In this document: piece by piece, positions 50,511 through 61,800 of the stretch
Layout of the letters: each line of letters begins with the position of its first letter
Position numbering within the stretch: the first letter of the stretch is position 1
Source of the DNA: Balanoglossus misakiensis
Lineage: Eukaryota > Hemichordata
Reading direction: 5' to 3'
Length of the DNA stretch: 64,000 nucleotides
Assembly (NCBI GenBank): GCA_040954595.2
Contig: CM082589.2
Coordinates: 10,292,001 to 10,356,000, forward strand
The notes under the pieces: generated by a model
The model's input: only the letters and a program-made list of their open reading frames with translations
Database searches by the model: none
What the model was told of the DNA's origin: nothing
Program-made: the position numbers and the translations under genes

Positions 50511-52345
50511 AAATCATCAAAAAATGACAAATTTTCGACTTTGCAAAATCTCAAAATGTTGTCAATTTTTTAAAAAATTCATGAGTTCGTTGATTTTTTA
50601 AAAAAAACATTGGTGTCAATTTTTGAAAAAAATCATGGGTTCGTTGATTTTTAAAAAAAAACATTGGTGAAAATCATCAAAAAATTACAAATTTTCGACT
50701 TTGCAAAATCTCAAAATTTCGTACATTTTTGAAAAAAAATCATGGGTGAAAATCATCAAAAAATGACAAATTTTCGACTTTGCAAAATCTCAAAATTTCG
50801 TCGATTTTTGAAAAAAATCACGGGTGAAAATCATCAAAAAATGACAAATTTTCGTCTTTGCTAAATCTCAAAATTTCGTCGATTTTTGAAAAAAATCATG
50901 GGTGAAAATCATCAAAAAATGACAAATTTTCGACTTTGCAAAATCTCAAAATTTCGTACATTTTTAAAAAAAAATCATGGGTGAAATTCATCAAAAAATG
51001 ACAAATTTTCGTCTTTGCAAAATCTCAAAATTTCGCCGATTTTTGAAAAAAACAATCATGGTGAAAATCATCAAAAAATGACAAATTTTCGACTTTGCAA
51101 AATCTCAAAATGTTGTCAATTTTTTAAAAAAATCATGAGTTCGTTGATTTTTAAAAAAAAACATTGGTGTCAATTTTTGAAAAAAATCATGGGTTCGTTG
51201 ATTTTTAAAAAAAAACATTGGTGAAAATCATCAAAAAATTACAAATTTTCGACTTTGCAAAATCTAAAAATTTCGTACATTTTTGAAAAAAAATCATGGG
51301 TGAAAATCATCAAAAAATGACAAATTTTCGTCTTTGCAAAATCTCAAAATTTCGTCGTTTTTTAAAAAAAAATCATGGTGAAAATCATCAAAAAATGACA
51401 AATTGTCGACTTTGCAAAATCTAAAAATTTTGTCGATTTTTGAAAAAAATCATGGGTGAAAATAATCAAAAAATGACAAATTTTCGACTTTGCAAAATCT
51501 CAAAATTTCGTCGATTTTTGAAAAAAATCATGGGTGAAAATCATCAAAAAATGACAAATTTTCGACTTTGCAAAATCTCAAAATTTCGTCGATTTTTGAA
51601 AAAAATCATGGGTTCGTTCAATTTTGAAAAAAAACGGGTGAAAATCATCAAAAAATTACAAATTTTCGACTTTGCAAAATCTCAAAATTTTGTCGATTTT
51701 TGAAAAAAAATCATGGGTGAAAATCATTAATAAATGACAAATTTTCGACTTTGCAAAATCTCAAAATTTCGTCGATTTTTGAAAAAAAATCATGGGTGAA
51801 AATCATCAAAAAATGACAAATTTTCGACTTTGCAAAATCTCAAAATTTCGTCGATTTTTGAGAAAAATCATGGGTGAAAATCATCAAAAAATGACAAATT
51901 TTCGACTTTGCAAAATCTCAAAATTTTGTCGATTTTTGAAAAAAAATCATGGGTTCGTTGATTTTTGAAAAAAAACATGGGTGAAAATCATCAAAAAAGT
52001 ACAAATTTTCGAATTTGCAAAATCTCAAAATTTCGTCGATTTTTGAAAAAAAAACATGGGTGAAAATCATCAAAAAATGACAAATTTTCGACTTTGCAAA
52101 ATCTCAAAATTTCGTAAATTTTTGAAAAAAAGTCATGGGTGAAAATCATCAAAAAATTACAAATTTTCGTCTTTGCAAAATCTCAAAATTTCGTCGATTT
52201 TTGAAAAAAATCATGGGTGAAAATCATCAAAAAATGACAAATTTTCGACTTTGCAAAATCTCAAAATTTTGTCGATTTTTGAAAAAAAATCATGGGTTCG
52301 TTGATTTTTGAAAAAAAACATGGGTGAAAATCATCAAAAAATTAC
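50510..52345 (+). repeat. Block D, copy 2 (~1.83 kb)
   Basis: Same sequence as 17,840-19,670 at an offset of 32,673 over the whole length. Differences I saw: GGGTG for GGGCG (51,794), ATTTTGTCG for ATTGTGTCG (51,923), GTAAATTTTTG for GTAATTTTTTG (52,114), GTCGATTTTTG for GTCGAGTTTTG (52,195). At every one of these sites copy 2 carries the common monomer base, so copy 1 has the derived changes that were then amplified in HOR E. Confidence 0.9.
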
Positions 52346-53370
52346 AAATTTTCGAATTTGCAAAATCTCAAAATTTCGTCGATTTTTGAAAAAAAACATG
52401 GGTGAAAATCATCAAAAAATGACAAATTTTCGACTTTGCAAAATCTCAAAATTTCGTAAATTTTTGAAAAAAAGTCATGGGTGAAAATCATCAAAAAATT
52501 ACAAATTTTCGTCTTTGCAAAATCTCAAAATTTCGTCGATTTTTGAAAAAAAAAATCATGGGTAAAAATCATCAAAAAATAACAAATTTTCGACTTTGCA
52601 AAATCTAAAAATTTTGTCGATTTTTGAAAAAAATCATGGGTGAAAATCATCAAAAAATGACAAATTTTCGACTTTGCAAAATCTCAAAATTTCGTCGATT
52701 TTTGAAAAAAATCATGGGTTCGTTCAATTTTGAAAAAAAACATGGGTGAAAATCATCAAAAAATTACAAATTTTCGACTTTGCAAAATCTCAAAATTTTG
52801 TCGATTTTTGAAAAAAAATCATGGGTGAAAATCATTAATAAATGACAAATTTTCGACTTTGCAAAATCTCAAAATTTCGTCGATTTTTGAAAAAAAATCA
52901 TGGGTGAAAATCATCAAAAAATTACAAATTTTCGACTTTGCAAAATCTCAAAATTTCGTCGATTTTCGAGAAAAATCATGGGTGAAAATCATCAAAAAAT
53001 GACAAATTTTCGACTTTGCAAAAACTCAAAATTTTGTCGATTTTTGAAAAAAAATCATGGGTTCGTTGATTTTTGAAAAAAAACATGGGTGAAAATCATC
53101 AAAAAATTACAAATTTTCGAATTTGCAAAATCTCAAAATTTTGTCGATTTTTGAAAAAAATCATGGGTGAAAATAATCAAAAAATTACAAATTTTCGACT
53201 TTGCAAAATCTAAAAATTTTGTCGATTTTTGAAAAAAATCATGGGTGAAAATCATCAAAAAATGACAAATTTTCGACTTTGCAAAATCTCAAAATTTTGT
53301 CGATTTTTGAAAAAAAATCATGGGTTCGTTGATTTTTGAAAAAAAACATGGGTGAAAATCATCAAAAAAT
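52345..53370 (+). repeat. Satellite linking segment, HOR E-like without the 1,971-bp duplication
   Basis: Forward monomers including GTCATGGGTG, AAAAAATAACAAATTTTCG, CATTAATAAATG, GATTTTCGAG (a private variant at 52,964) and GAAAATAATC. It corresponds in order to 20.7-23.0 kb but in single copy. No gene. Confidence 0.8.
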
Positions 53371-56300
53371 TACAAATTTTCGACTATGCAAAATCTCAAA
53401 ATTTAGTCGATTTTTGAAAAAAATCATGGGTTCGTTCAATTTTGAAAAAAAACATGGGTGAAAATCATCAAAAAATTACAAATTTTCGACTTTGCAAAAT
53501 CTCAAAATTTTGTCGATTTTTGAAAAAAAATCATGGGTGAAAATCATTAATAAATGACAAATTTTCGACTTTGCAAAATCTCAAAATTTCGTCGATTTTT
53601 GAAAAAAAATCATGGGTGAAAATCATCAAAAAATTACAAATTTTCGACTTTGCAAAATCTCAAAATTTCGTCGATTTTTGAGAAAAATCATGGGTGAAAA
53701 TCATCAAAAAATGACAAATTTTCGACTTTGCAAAATCTCAAAATTTTGTCGATTTTTGAAAAAAAATCATGGGTTCGTTGATTTTTGAAAAAAAACATGG
53801 GTGAAAATCATCAAAAAATTACAAATTTTCGAATTTGCAAAATCTCAAAATTCCTTAAATTTTTGAAAAAAAGTCATGGGTGAAAATCATCAAAAAATTA
53901 CAAATTTTCGTCTTTGCAAAATCTCAAAATTTCGTCGATTTTTGAAAAAAAAAATCATGGGTAAAAATCATCAAAAAATTACAAATTTTCGACTTTGCAA
54001 AATCTAAAAAATTTGTCGATTTTTGAAAAAAATCATGGGTGAAAATCATCAAAAAATGACAAATTTTCGACTTTGCAAAATCTCAAAATTTCGTAGATTT
54101 TTGAAAAAAAAAAATCATGGGTAAAAATCATCAAAAAATTACAAATTTTCGACTTTGCAAAATCTAAAAATTTTGTCGATTTTTGAAAACAATCATGGGT
54201 GAAAATCATCAAAAAATGACAAATTTTCGACTTTGCAAAATCTCAAAATTTTGTCGATTTTTGAAAAAAAATCATGGGTGAAAATCATTAATAAATGACA
54301 AATTTTCGACTTTGCAAAATCTCAAAATTTCGTCGATTTTTGAAAAAAAATCATGGGTGAAAATCATCAAAAAATTACAAATTTTCGACTTTGCAAAATC
54401 TCAAAATTTCGTCGATTTTTGAGAAAAATCATGGGTGAAAATCATCAAAAAATGACAAATTTTCGACTTTGCAAAATCTCAAAATTTTGTCGATTTTTGA
54501 AAAAAATCATGGGTTCGTTCAATTTTGAAAAAAAACATGGGTGAAAATCATCAAAAAATTACAAATTTTCGACTTTGCAAAATCTCAAAATTTCGTCGAT
54601 TTTTGAAAAAAAATCATGGGTGAAAATCATCAAAAAATTACAAATTTTCGACTTTGCAAAATCTCAAAATTTTGTCGATTTTTGAAAAAAAATCATGGGT
54701 TCGTTGATTTTTGAAAAAAAACATGGGTGAAAATCATCAAAAAATTACAAATTTTCGAATTTGCAAAATCACAAAATTTCGTCGATTTTTGAAAAAAAAA
54801 CATGGGTGAAAATCATCAAAAAATTACAAATTTTCGACTTTGCAAAATCTCAAAATTTCGTAAATTTTTGAAAAAAAGTCATGGGTGAAAATCATCAAAA
54901 AATTACAAATTTTCGTCTTTGCAAAATCACAAAATTTCGTCGATTTTTGAAAAAAAAATCATGGGTAAAAATCATCAAAAAATTACAAATTTTCGACTTT
55001 GCAAAATCTAAAAATTTTGTCGATTTTTGAAAAAAATCATGGGTGAAAATCATCAAAAAATGACAAATTTTCGTCTTTGCAAAATCTCAAAATTTCGTCC
55101 ATTTTTGAATAAAAATCATGGGTGAAAATCATCAAAAAATGACACATTTTCGACTTTGCAAAATCTAAAAATTTCGTCGATTTTTGAAAAAAATCATGGT
55201 TGAAAATCATCAAAAAATGACAAAATTTTCGACTTTGTAAAATCACAAAATTTCGTCGATTTTGAAAAAAATCATAGGTTCGTCGATTTCTAAAAAAAAA
55301 CATGGGTGAAAATCATCAAAAAATGACAAATTTTCGACTTTGCAAAATCTCAAAATTTCGTCGATTTTTGAAAAAAATCATGGGTGAAAATCATCAAAAA
55401 ATGACAAATTTTCGACTTCGCAAAATCTCAAAATTTCGTCAATTTTTGAAAAAATCAGGGGTAAAAATCATCAAAAAATGACAAATTTTCGTCTTTGCTA
55501 AATCTCAAAATTTCGTCGGTTTTTGAAAAATAATATGGGTGAAAATCATCAAAAAATGACAAATTTTCGACTTTGCAAAATCTCAAAATTTCGTCCATTT
55601 TTGAAAAAAAATCATGGGTAAAAATCATCAAAAAATGACAAATTTTCGTCTTTGCAAAATCTCAAAATTTCTTCCATTTAAAAAAAAAAGCATGGGGGAA
55701 AATCATCAAAAAATGACAAATTTTCGTCTTTTCAAAATCTCAAAATTTCGTCCATTTAAAAAAAAAAACATGGGTGAAAATCATCAAAAAATGACAAATT
55801 TTTGACTTTTCAAAATCTCACAATTTCGTCGATTTTTGAAAAAAATCATGGGTGAAAATCATCAAAAAATGACAAATTATCGACTTTGCAAAATCTCAAA
55901 ATTTCGTCGATTTTGAAAAAAACCATTGGGGGAAAATCATCAAAAAATGACAAATTATCGACTTTGCAAAATCTCAAAATTTCGTCCATTTTAAAAAAAA
56001 AACATGGGGGAAAATCATCAAAAAATGACAAATTTTCGACTTTGCAAAATCTCAAAATTTCGTCGATTTTGAAAAAAAACATTGGGGGAAAATCATCAAA
56101 AAATGACAAATTATCGACTTTGCACAATCTCACAATTTCGTCGATTTTTGAAAAAAATCATGGGTGAAAATCATCAAAAAATTACAAATTTTCGACTTTG
56201 CAAAATCTCAACATTTCGTCGATTTTTGAAAAAAATCATGGGTGAAAATTATCAAAAAATGACAAATTTTCGACTTTGCAAAATCTCACAATTTCGTCGA

Positions 56301-56560
56301 TTTTTGAAAAAAATCATGGGTGAAAATCATCAAAAAATTAAAAATTTTCGACTTTGCAAAATCTCAACATTTCGTCGATTTTTGAAAAAAATCATGGGTG
56401 CAAATCATCAAAAAATTACAAATTTTCGACTTTGCAAAATCTCAAAATTTCGTCGATTTTTGAAAAAAAATCATGGGTGAAAATCATCAAAAAATTACAA
56501 ATTTTCGACTTTGCAAAATCTCAAAATTTTGTCGATTTTTGAAAAAAAATCATGGGTTCG
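53370..56560 (+). repeat. Distant copy of HOR F (from 23.0 kb)
   Basis: Matches about 23,006-25,960 at an offset of 30,363-30,367, rising to 30,599 after 55,380 because this copy retains the three CTTCGC/CAGGGG/AATAATATGG monomers that 24.9 kb lacks. The marker CTATGCAAAATC with TTTAGTCG is at 53,383. No gene. Confidence 0.87.
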
Positions 56561-57720
56561 TTGATTTTTGAAAAAAAACATGGGTGAAAATCATCAAAAA
56601 ATTACAAATTTTCGACTTTGCAAAATCTCAAAATTTCGTAAATTTTTGAAAAAAAGTCATGGGTGAAAATCATCAAAAAATGACAAATTTTCGACTTTGC
56701 AAAATCTCACAATTTCGTCGATTTTTGAAAAAAATCATGGGTGAAAATCATCAAAAAATGACAAATTATCGACTTTGCAAAATCTCAAAATTTCGTCGAT
56801 TTTGAAAAAAACCATTGGGGGAAAATCATCAAAAAATGACAAATTATCGACTTTGCAAAATCTCAAAATTTCGTCCATTTTAAAAAAAAAACATGGGGGA
56901 AAATCATCAAAAAATGACAAATTTTCGACTTTGCAAAATCTCAAAATTTCGTCGATTTTGAAAAAAAACATTGGGGGAAAATCATCAAAAAATGACAAAT
57001 TATCGACTTTGCACAATCTCACAATTTCGTCGATTTTTGAAAAAAATCATGGGTGAAAATCATCAAAAAATTACAAATGTTCGACTTTGCAAAATCTCAA
57101 CATTTCGTCGATTTTTGAAAAAAATCATGGGTGAAAATCATCAAAAAATGACAAATTTTCGACTTTGCAAAATCTCACAATTTCGTCGATTTTTGAAAAA
57201 AATCATGGGTGAAAATCATCAAAAAATTACAAATTTTCGACTTTGCAAAATCTCAACATTTCGTCGATTTTTGAAAAAAATCATGGGTGAAAATCATCAA
57301 AAAATGACAAATTTTCGACTTTGCAAAATCTCAAAATTTCGTCAATTTTTGAAAAAATCATGGGTGAAAATCATCAAAAAATGACAAATTTTCGTCTTTG
57401 CAAAATCTCAAAATTTCGTCAGTTTTTGAAAAATAATATGGTTGAAAATCATCAAAAAATGACAAAATTATCGACTTTGCAAAATCTCACAATTTCGTCG
57501 ATTTTTGAAAAAAAATCATGGGTGAAAATCATCAAAAAATTACAAATTTTCGACTTTGCAAAATCTCAACATTTCGTCGATTTTTGAAAAAAATCATGGG
57601 TGAAAATCATCAAAAAATGACAAATTTTCGACTTTGCAAAATCTCAAAATTTCGTCCATTTTAAAAAAAAAACATGGGGGAAAATCATCAAAAAATGAGA
57701 ATATTTTCGACTTTGCAAAA
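56560..57720 (+). repeat. Satellite with second AATTATCGAC/CCATTGGGGG module
   Basis: 56,660-57,283 matches 26,796-27,419 at an offset of 29,864. The module also occurs 889 bp upstream (55,846 to 56,735), so it is tandemly repeated here at a shorter period than in HOR F copy 1. Downstream, 57,340-57,520 has the ATCATGGGTG/CAGTTTTTG/ATATGGTTG variants. No gene. Confidence 0.83.
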
Positions 57721-60700
57721 TCTCAAAATTTCGTCGATTTTGAAAAAAATCATAGGTTCGTCGATTTAAAAAAAAAACATGGGTGAAAATCATCAAAAAA
57801 TGACAAATTTTCGACTTTGCAAAATCTCACAATTTCGTCGATTTTTGAAAAAAATCATGGGAGAAAATCATCAAAAAATGACAAATTTTCGACTTTGCAA
57901 AATCTCAACATTTCGTCGATTTTTGAAAAAAATCATGGGTGAAAATCATCAAAAAATGACAAATTTTCGACTTTGCAAAATCTCAAAATTTCGTCGATTT
58001 TTGAAAAAAAATCATGGGTGTAAATCATCAAAAAATGACAAATTTTCGTCTTTGCAAAATCTCAAAATTTCGTCCATTTTTGAATAAAAATCATGGGTGA
58101 AAATCATCAAAAAATGACACATTTTCGACTTTGCAAAATCTAAAAATTTCGTCGATTTTTGAAAAAAATCATGGTTGAAAATCATCAAAAAATGACAAAA
58201 TTTTCGACTTTGTAAAATCACAAAATTTCGTCGATTTTGAAAAAAATCATAGGTTCGTCGATTTCTAAAAAAAAACATTGGTGAAAATCATCAAAAAATG
58301 ACAAATTTTCGACTTTGCAAAATCTCAAAATTTCGTCGATTTTTGAAAAAAATCATGGGTGAAAATCATCAAAAAATGACAAATTTTCGACTTCGCAAAA
58401 TCTCAAAATTTCGTCAATTTTTGAAAAAATCAGGGGTAAAAATCATCAAAAAATGACAAATTTTCGTCTTTGCTAAATCTCAAAATTTCGTCGGTTTTTG
58501 AAAAATAATATGGGTGAAAATCATCAAAAAATGACAAATTTTCGACTTTGCAAAATCTCAACATTTCGTCGATTTTTGAAAAAAATCATGGGTGAAAATC
58601 ATCAAAAAATGACAAATTTTCGACTTTGCAAAATCTCAAAATTTCGTCCATTTTAAAAAAAAACATGGGGGAAAATCATCAAAAAATGAGAAAATTTTCG
58701 ACTTTGCAAAATCTCAAAATTTCGTCGATTTTGAAAAAAATCATAGGTTCGTCGATTTAAAAAAAAAAACATGGGTGAAAATCATCAAAAAATGACAAAT
58801 TTTCGACTTTGCAAAATCTCACAATTTCGTCGATTTTTGAAAAAAATCATGGGTGAAAATCATCAAAAAATTACAAATTTTCGACTTTGCAAAATCTCAA
58901 CATTTCGTCAATTTTTGAAAAAATCATGGGTGAAAATCATCAAAAAATGACAAATTTTCGTCTTTGCAAAATCTCAAAATTTCGTCGATTTTGAAAAAAA
59001 TCATAGGTTCGTCGATTTAAAAAAAAAACATGGGTGAAAATCATCAAAAAATGACAAATTTTCGACTTTGCAAAATCTCACAATTTCGTCGATTTTTGAA
59101 AAAAATCATGGGAGAAAATCATCAAAAAATGACAAATTTTCGACTTTGCAAAATCTCAACATTTCGTCGATTTTTGAAAAAAATCATGGGTGAAAATCAT
59201 CAAAAAATGACAAATTTTCGACTTTGCAAAATCTCAAAATTTCGTCGATTTTTGAAAAAAAATCATGGGTGTAAATCATCAAAAAATGACAAATTTTCGT
59301 CTTTGCAAAATCTCAAAATTTCGTCCATTTTTGAATAAAAATCATGGGTGAAAATCATCAAAAAATGACACATTTTCGACTTTGCAAAATCTAAAAATTT
59401 CGTCGATTTTTGAAAAAAATCATGGTTGAAAATCATCAAAAAATGACAAAATTTTCGACTTTGTAAAATCACAAAATTTCGTCGATTTTGAAAAAAATCA
59501 TAGGTTCGTCGATTTCTAAAAAAAAACATCGGTGAAAATCATCAAAAAATTACAAATTTTCGACTTTGCAAAATCTCAAAATTTCGTAAATTTTTGAAAA
59601 AAAGTCATGGGTGAAAATCATCAAAAAATTACAAATTTTCGTCTTTGCAAAATCTCAAAATTTCGTCGATTTTTGAAAAAAAAAATCATGGGTAAAAATC
59701 ATCAAAAAATTACAAATTTTCGACTTTGCAAAATCTAAAAATTTTGTCGATTTTTGAAAAAAATCATGGGTGAAAATCATCAAAAAATGACAAATTTTCG
59801 TCTTTGCAAAATCTCAAAATTTCGTCCATTTTTGAATAAAAATCATGGGTGAAAATCATCAAAAAATGACACATTTTCGACTTTGCAAAATCTAAAAATT
59901 TCGTCGATTTTTGAAAAAAATCATGGTTGAAAATCATCAAAAAATGACAAAATTTTCGACTTTGTAAAATCACGAAATTTCGTCGATTTTGAAAAAAATC
60001 ATAGGTTCGTCGATTTCTAAAAAAAAACATGGGTGAAAATCATCAAAAAATGACAAATTTTCGACTTTGCAAAATCTCAAAATTTCGTCGATTTTTGAAA
60101 AAAATCATGGGTGAAAATCATCAAAAAATGACAAATTTTCGACTTCGCAAAATCTCAAAATTTCGTCAATTTTTGAAAAAATCAGGGGTAAAAATCATCA
60201 AAAAATGACAAATTTTCGTCTTTGCTAAATCTCAATATTTCGTCGGTTTTTGAAAAATAATATGGGTGAAAATCATCAAAAAATGACAAATTTTCGACTT
60301 TGCAAAATCTCAAAATTTCGTCGATTTTGAAAAAAATCATAGGTTCGTCGATTTAAAAAAAAAACATGGGTGAAAATCATCAAAAAATGACAAATTTTCG
60401 ACTTTGCAAAATCTCACAATTTCGTCGATTTTTGAAAAAAATCATGAGAGAAAATCATCAAAAAATGACAAATTTTCGACTTTGCAAAATCTCAACATTT
60501 CGTCGATTTTTGAAAAAAATCATGGGTGAAAATCATCAAAAAATGACAAATTTTCGACTTTGCAAAATCTCACAATTTCGTCGATTTTTGAAAAAAATCA
60601 TGGGTGAAAATCATCAAAAAATTACAAATTTTCGACTTTGCAAAATCTCAACATTTCGTCAATTTTTGAAAAAATCATGGGTGAAAATCATCAAAAAATG

Positions 60701-61800
60701 ACAAATTTTCGTCTTTGCAAAATCTCAAAATTTCGTCGATTTTGAAAAAAATCATAGGTTCGTCGATTTAAAAAAAAAACATGGGTGAAAATCATCAAAA
60801 AATGACAAATTTTCGACTTTGCAAAATCTCACAATTTCGTCGATTTTTGAAAAAAATCATGGGAGAAAATCATCAAAAAATGACAAATTTTCGACTTTGC
60901 AAAATCTCAACATTTCGTCGATTTTTGAAAAAAATCATGGGTGAAAATCATCAAAAAATGACAAATTTTCGACTTTGCAAAATCTCAAAATTTCGTCGAT
61001 TTTTGAAAAAAAATCATGGGTGTAAATCATCAAAAAATGACAAATTTTCGTCTTTGCAAAATCTCAAAATTTCGTCCATTTTTGAATAAAAATCATGGGT
61101 GAAAATCATCAAAAAATGACACATTTTCGACTTTGCAAAATCTAAAAATTTCGTCGATTTTTGAAAAAAATCATGGTTGAAAATCATCAAAAAATGACAA
61201 AATTTTCGACTTTGTAAAATCACAAAATTTCGTCGATTTTGAAAAAAATCATAGGTTCGTCGATTTCTAAAAAAAAACATGGGTGAAAATCATCAAAAAA
61301 TGACAAATTTTCGACTTTGCAAAATCTCAAAATTTCGTCGATTTTTGAAAAAAATCATGGGTGAAAATCATCAAAAAATGACAAATTTTCGACTTCGCAA
61401 AATCTCAAAATTTCGTCAATTTTTGAAAAAATCAGGGGTAAAAATCATCAAAAAATGACAAATTTTCGTCTTTGCTAAATCTCAAAATTTCGTCGGTTTT
61501 TGAAAAATAATATGGGTGAAAATCATCAAAAAATGACAAATTTTCGACTTTGCAAAATCTCAACATTTCGTCGATTTTTGAAAAAAATCATGGGTGAAAA
61601 TCATCAAAAATGACAAATTTTCGACTTTGCAAAATCTCAAAATTTCGTCCATTTTAAAAAAAAAACATTGGGGAAAATCATCAAAAAATGAGAAAATTTT
61701 CGACTTTGCAAAATCTCAAAATTTCGTCGATTTTGAAAAAAATCATAGGTTCGTCGATTTAAAAAAAAAAACATGGGTGAAAATCATCAAAAAATGACAA
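57720..61800 (+). repeat. HOR I, three copies
   Basis: A module starting ATAGGTTCGTCGATTT, AACATGGGTG, CTCACAATTTCG, ATCATGGGAGAAAATC, CTCAACATTTCG, GGGTGTAAATC, TTTTGAATAAAAATC, GACACATTTTCG, ATGGTTGAAAATC recurs at 57,779, 59,030 and 60,781 (offsets 1,251 and 1,751). Copies 1 and 3 match for about 1.07 kb (57,725-58,800 and 60,727-61,800), including the AATAATATGG and GAGAAAATTTTCG monomers. The middle copy is cut after ~550 bp and continues with HOR F-type sequence (59,530-60,290). No gene. Confidence 0.85.
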
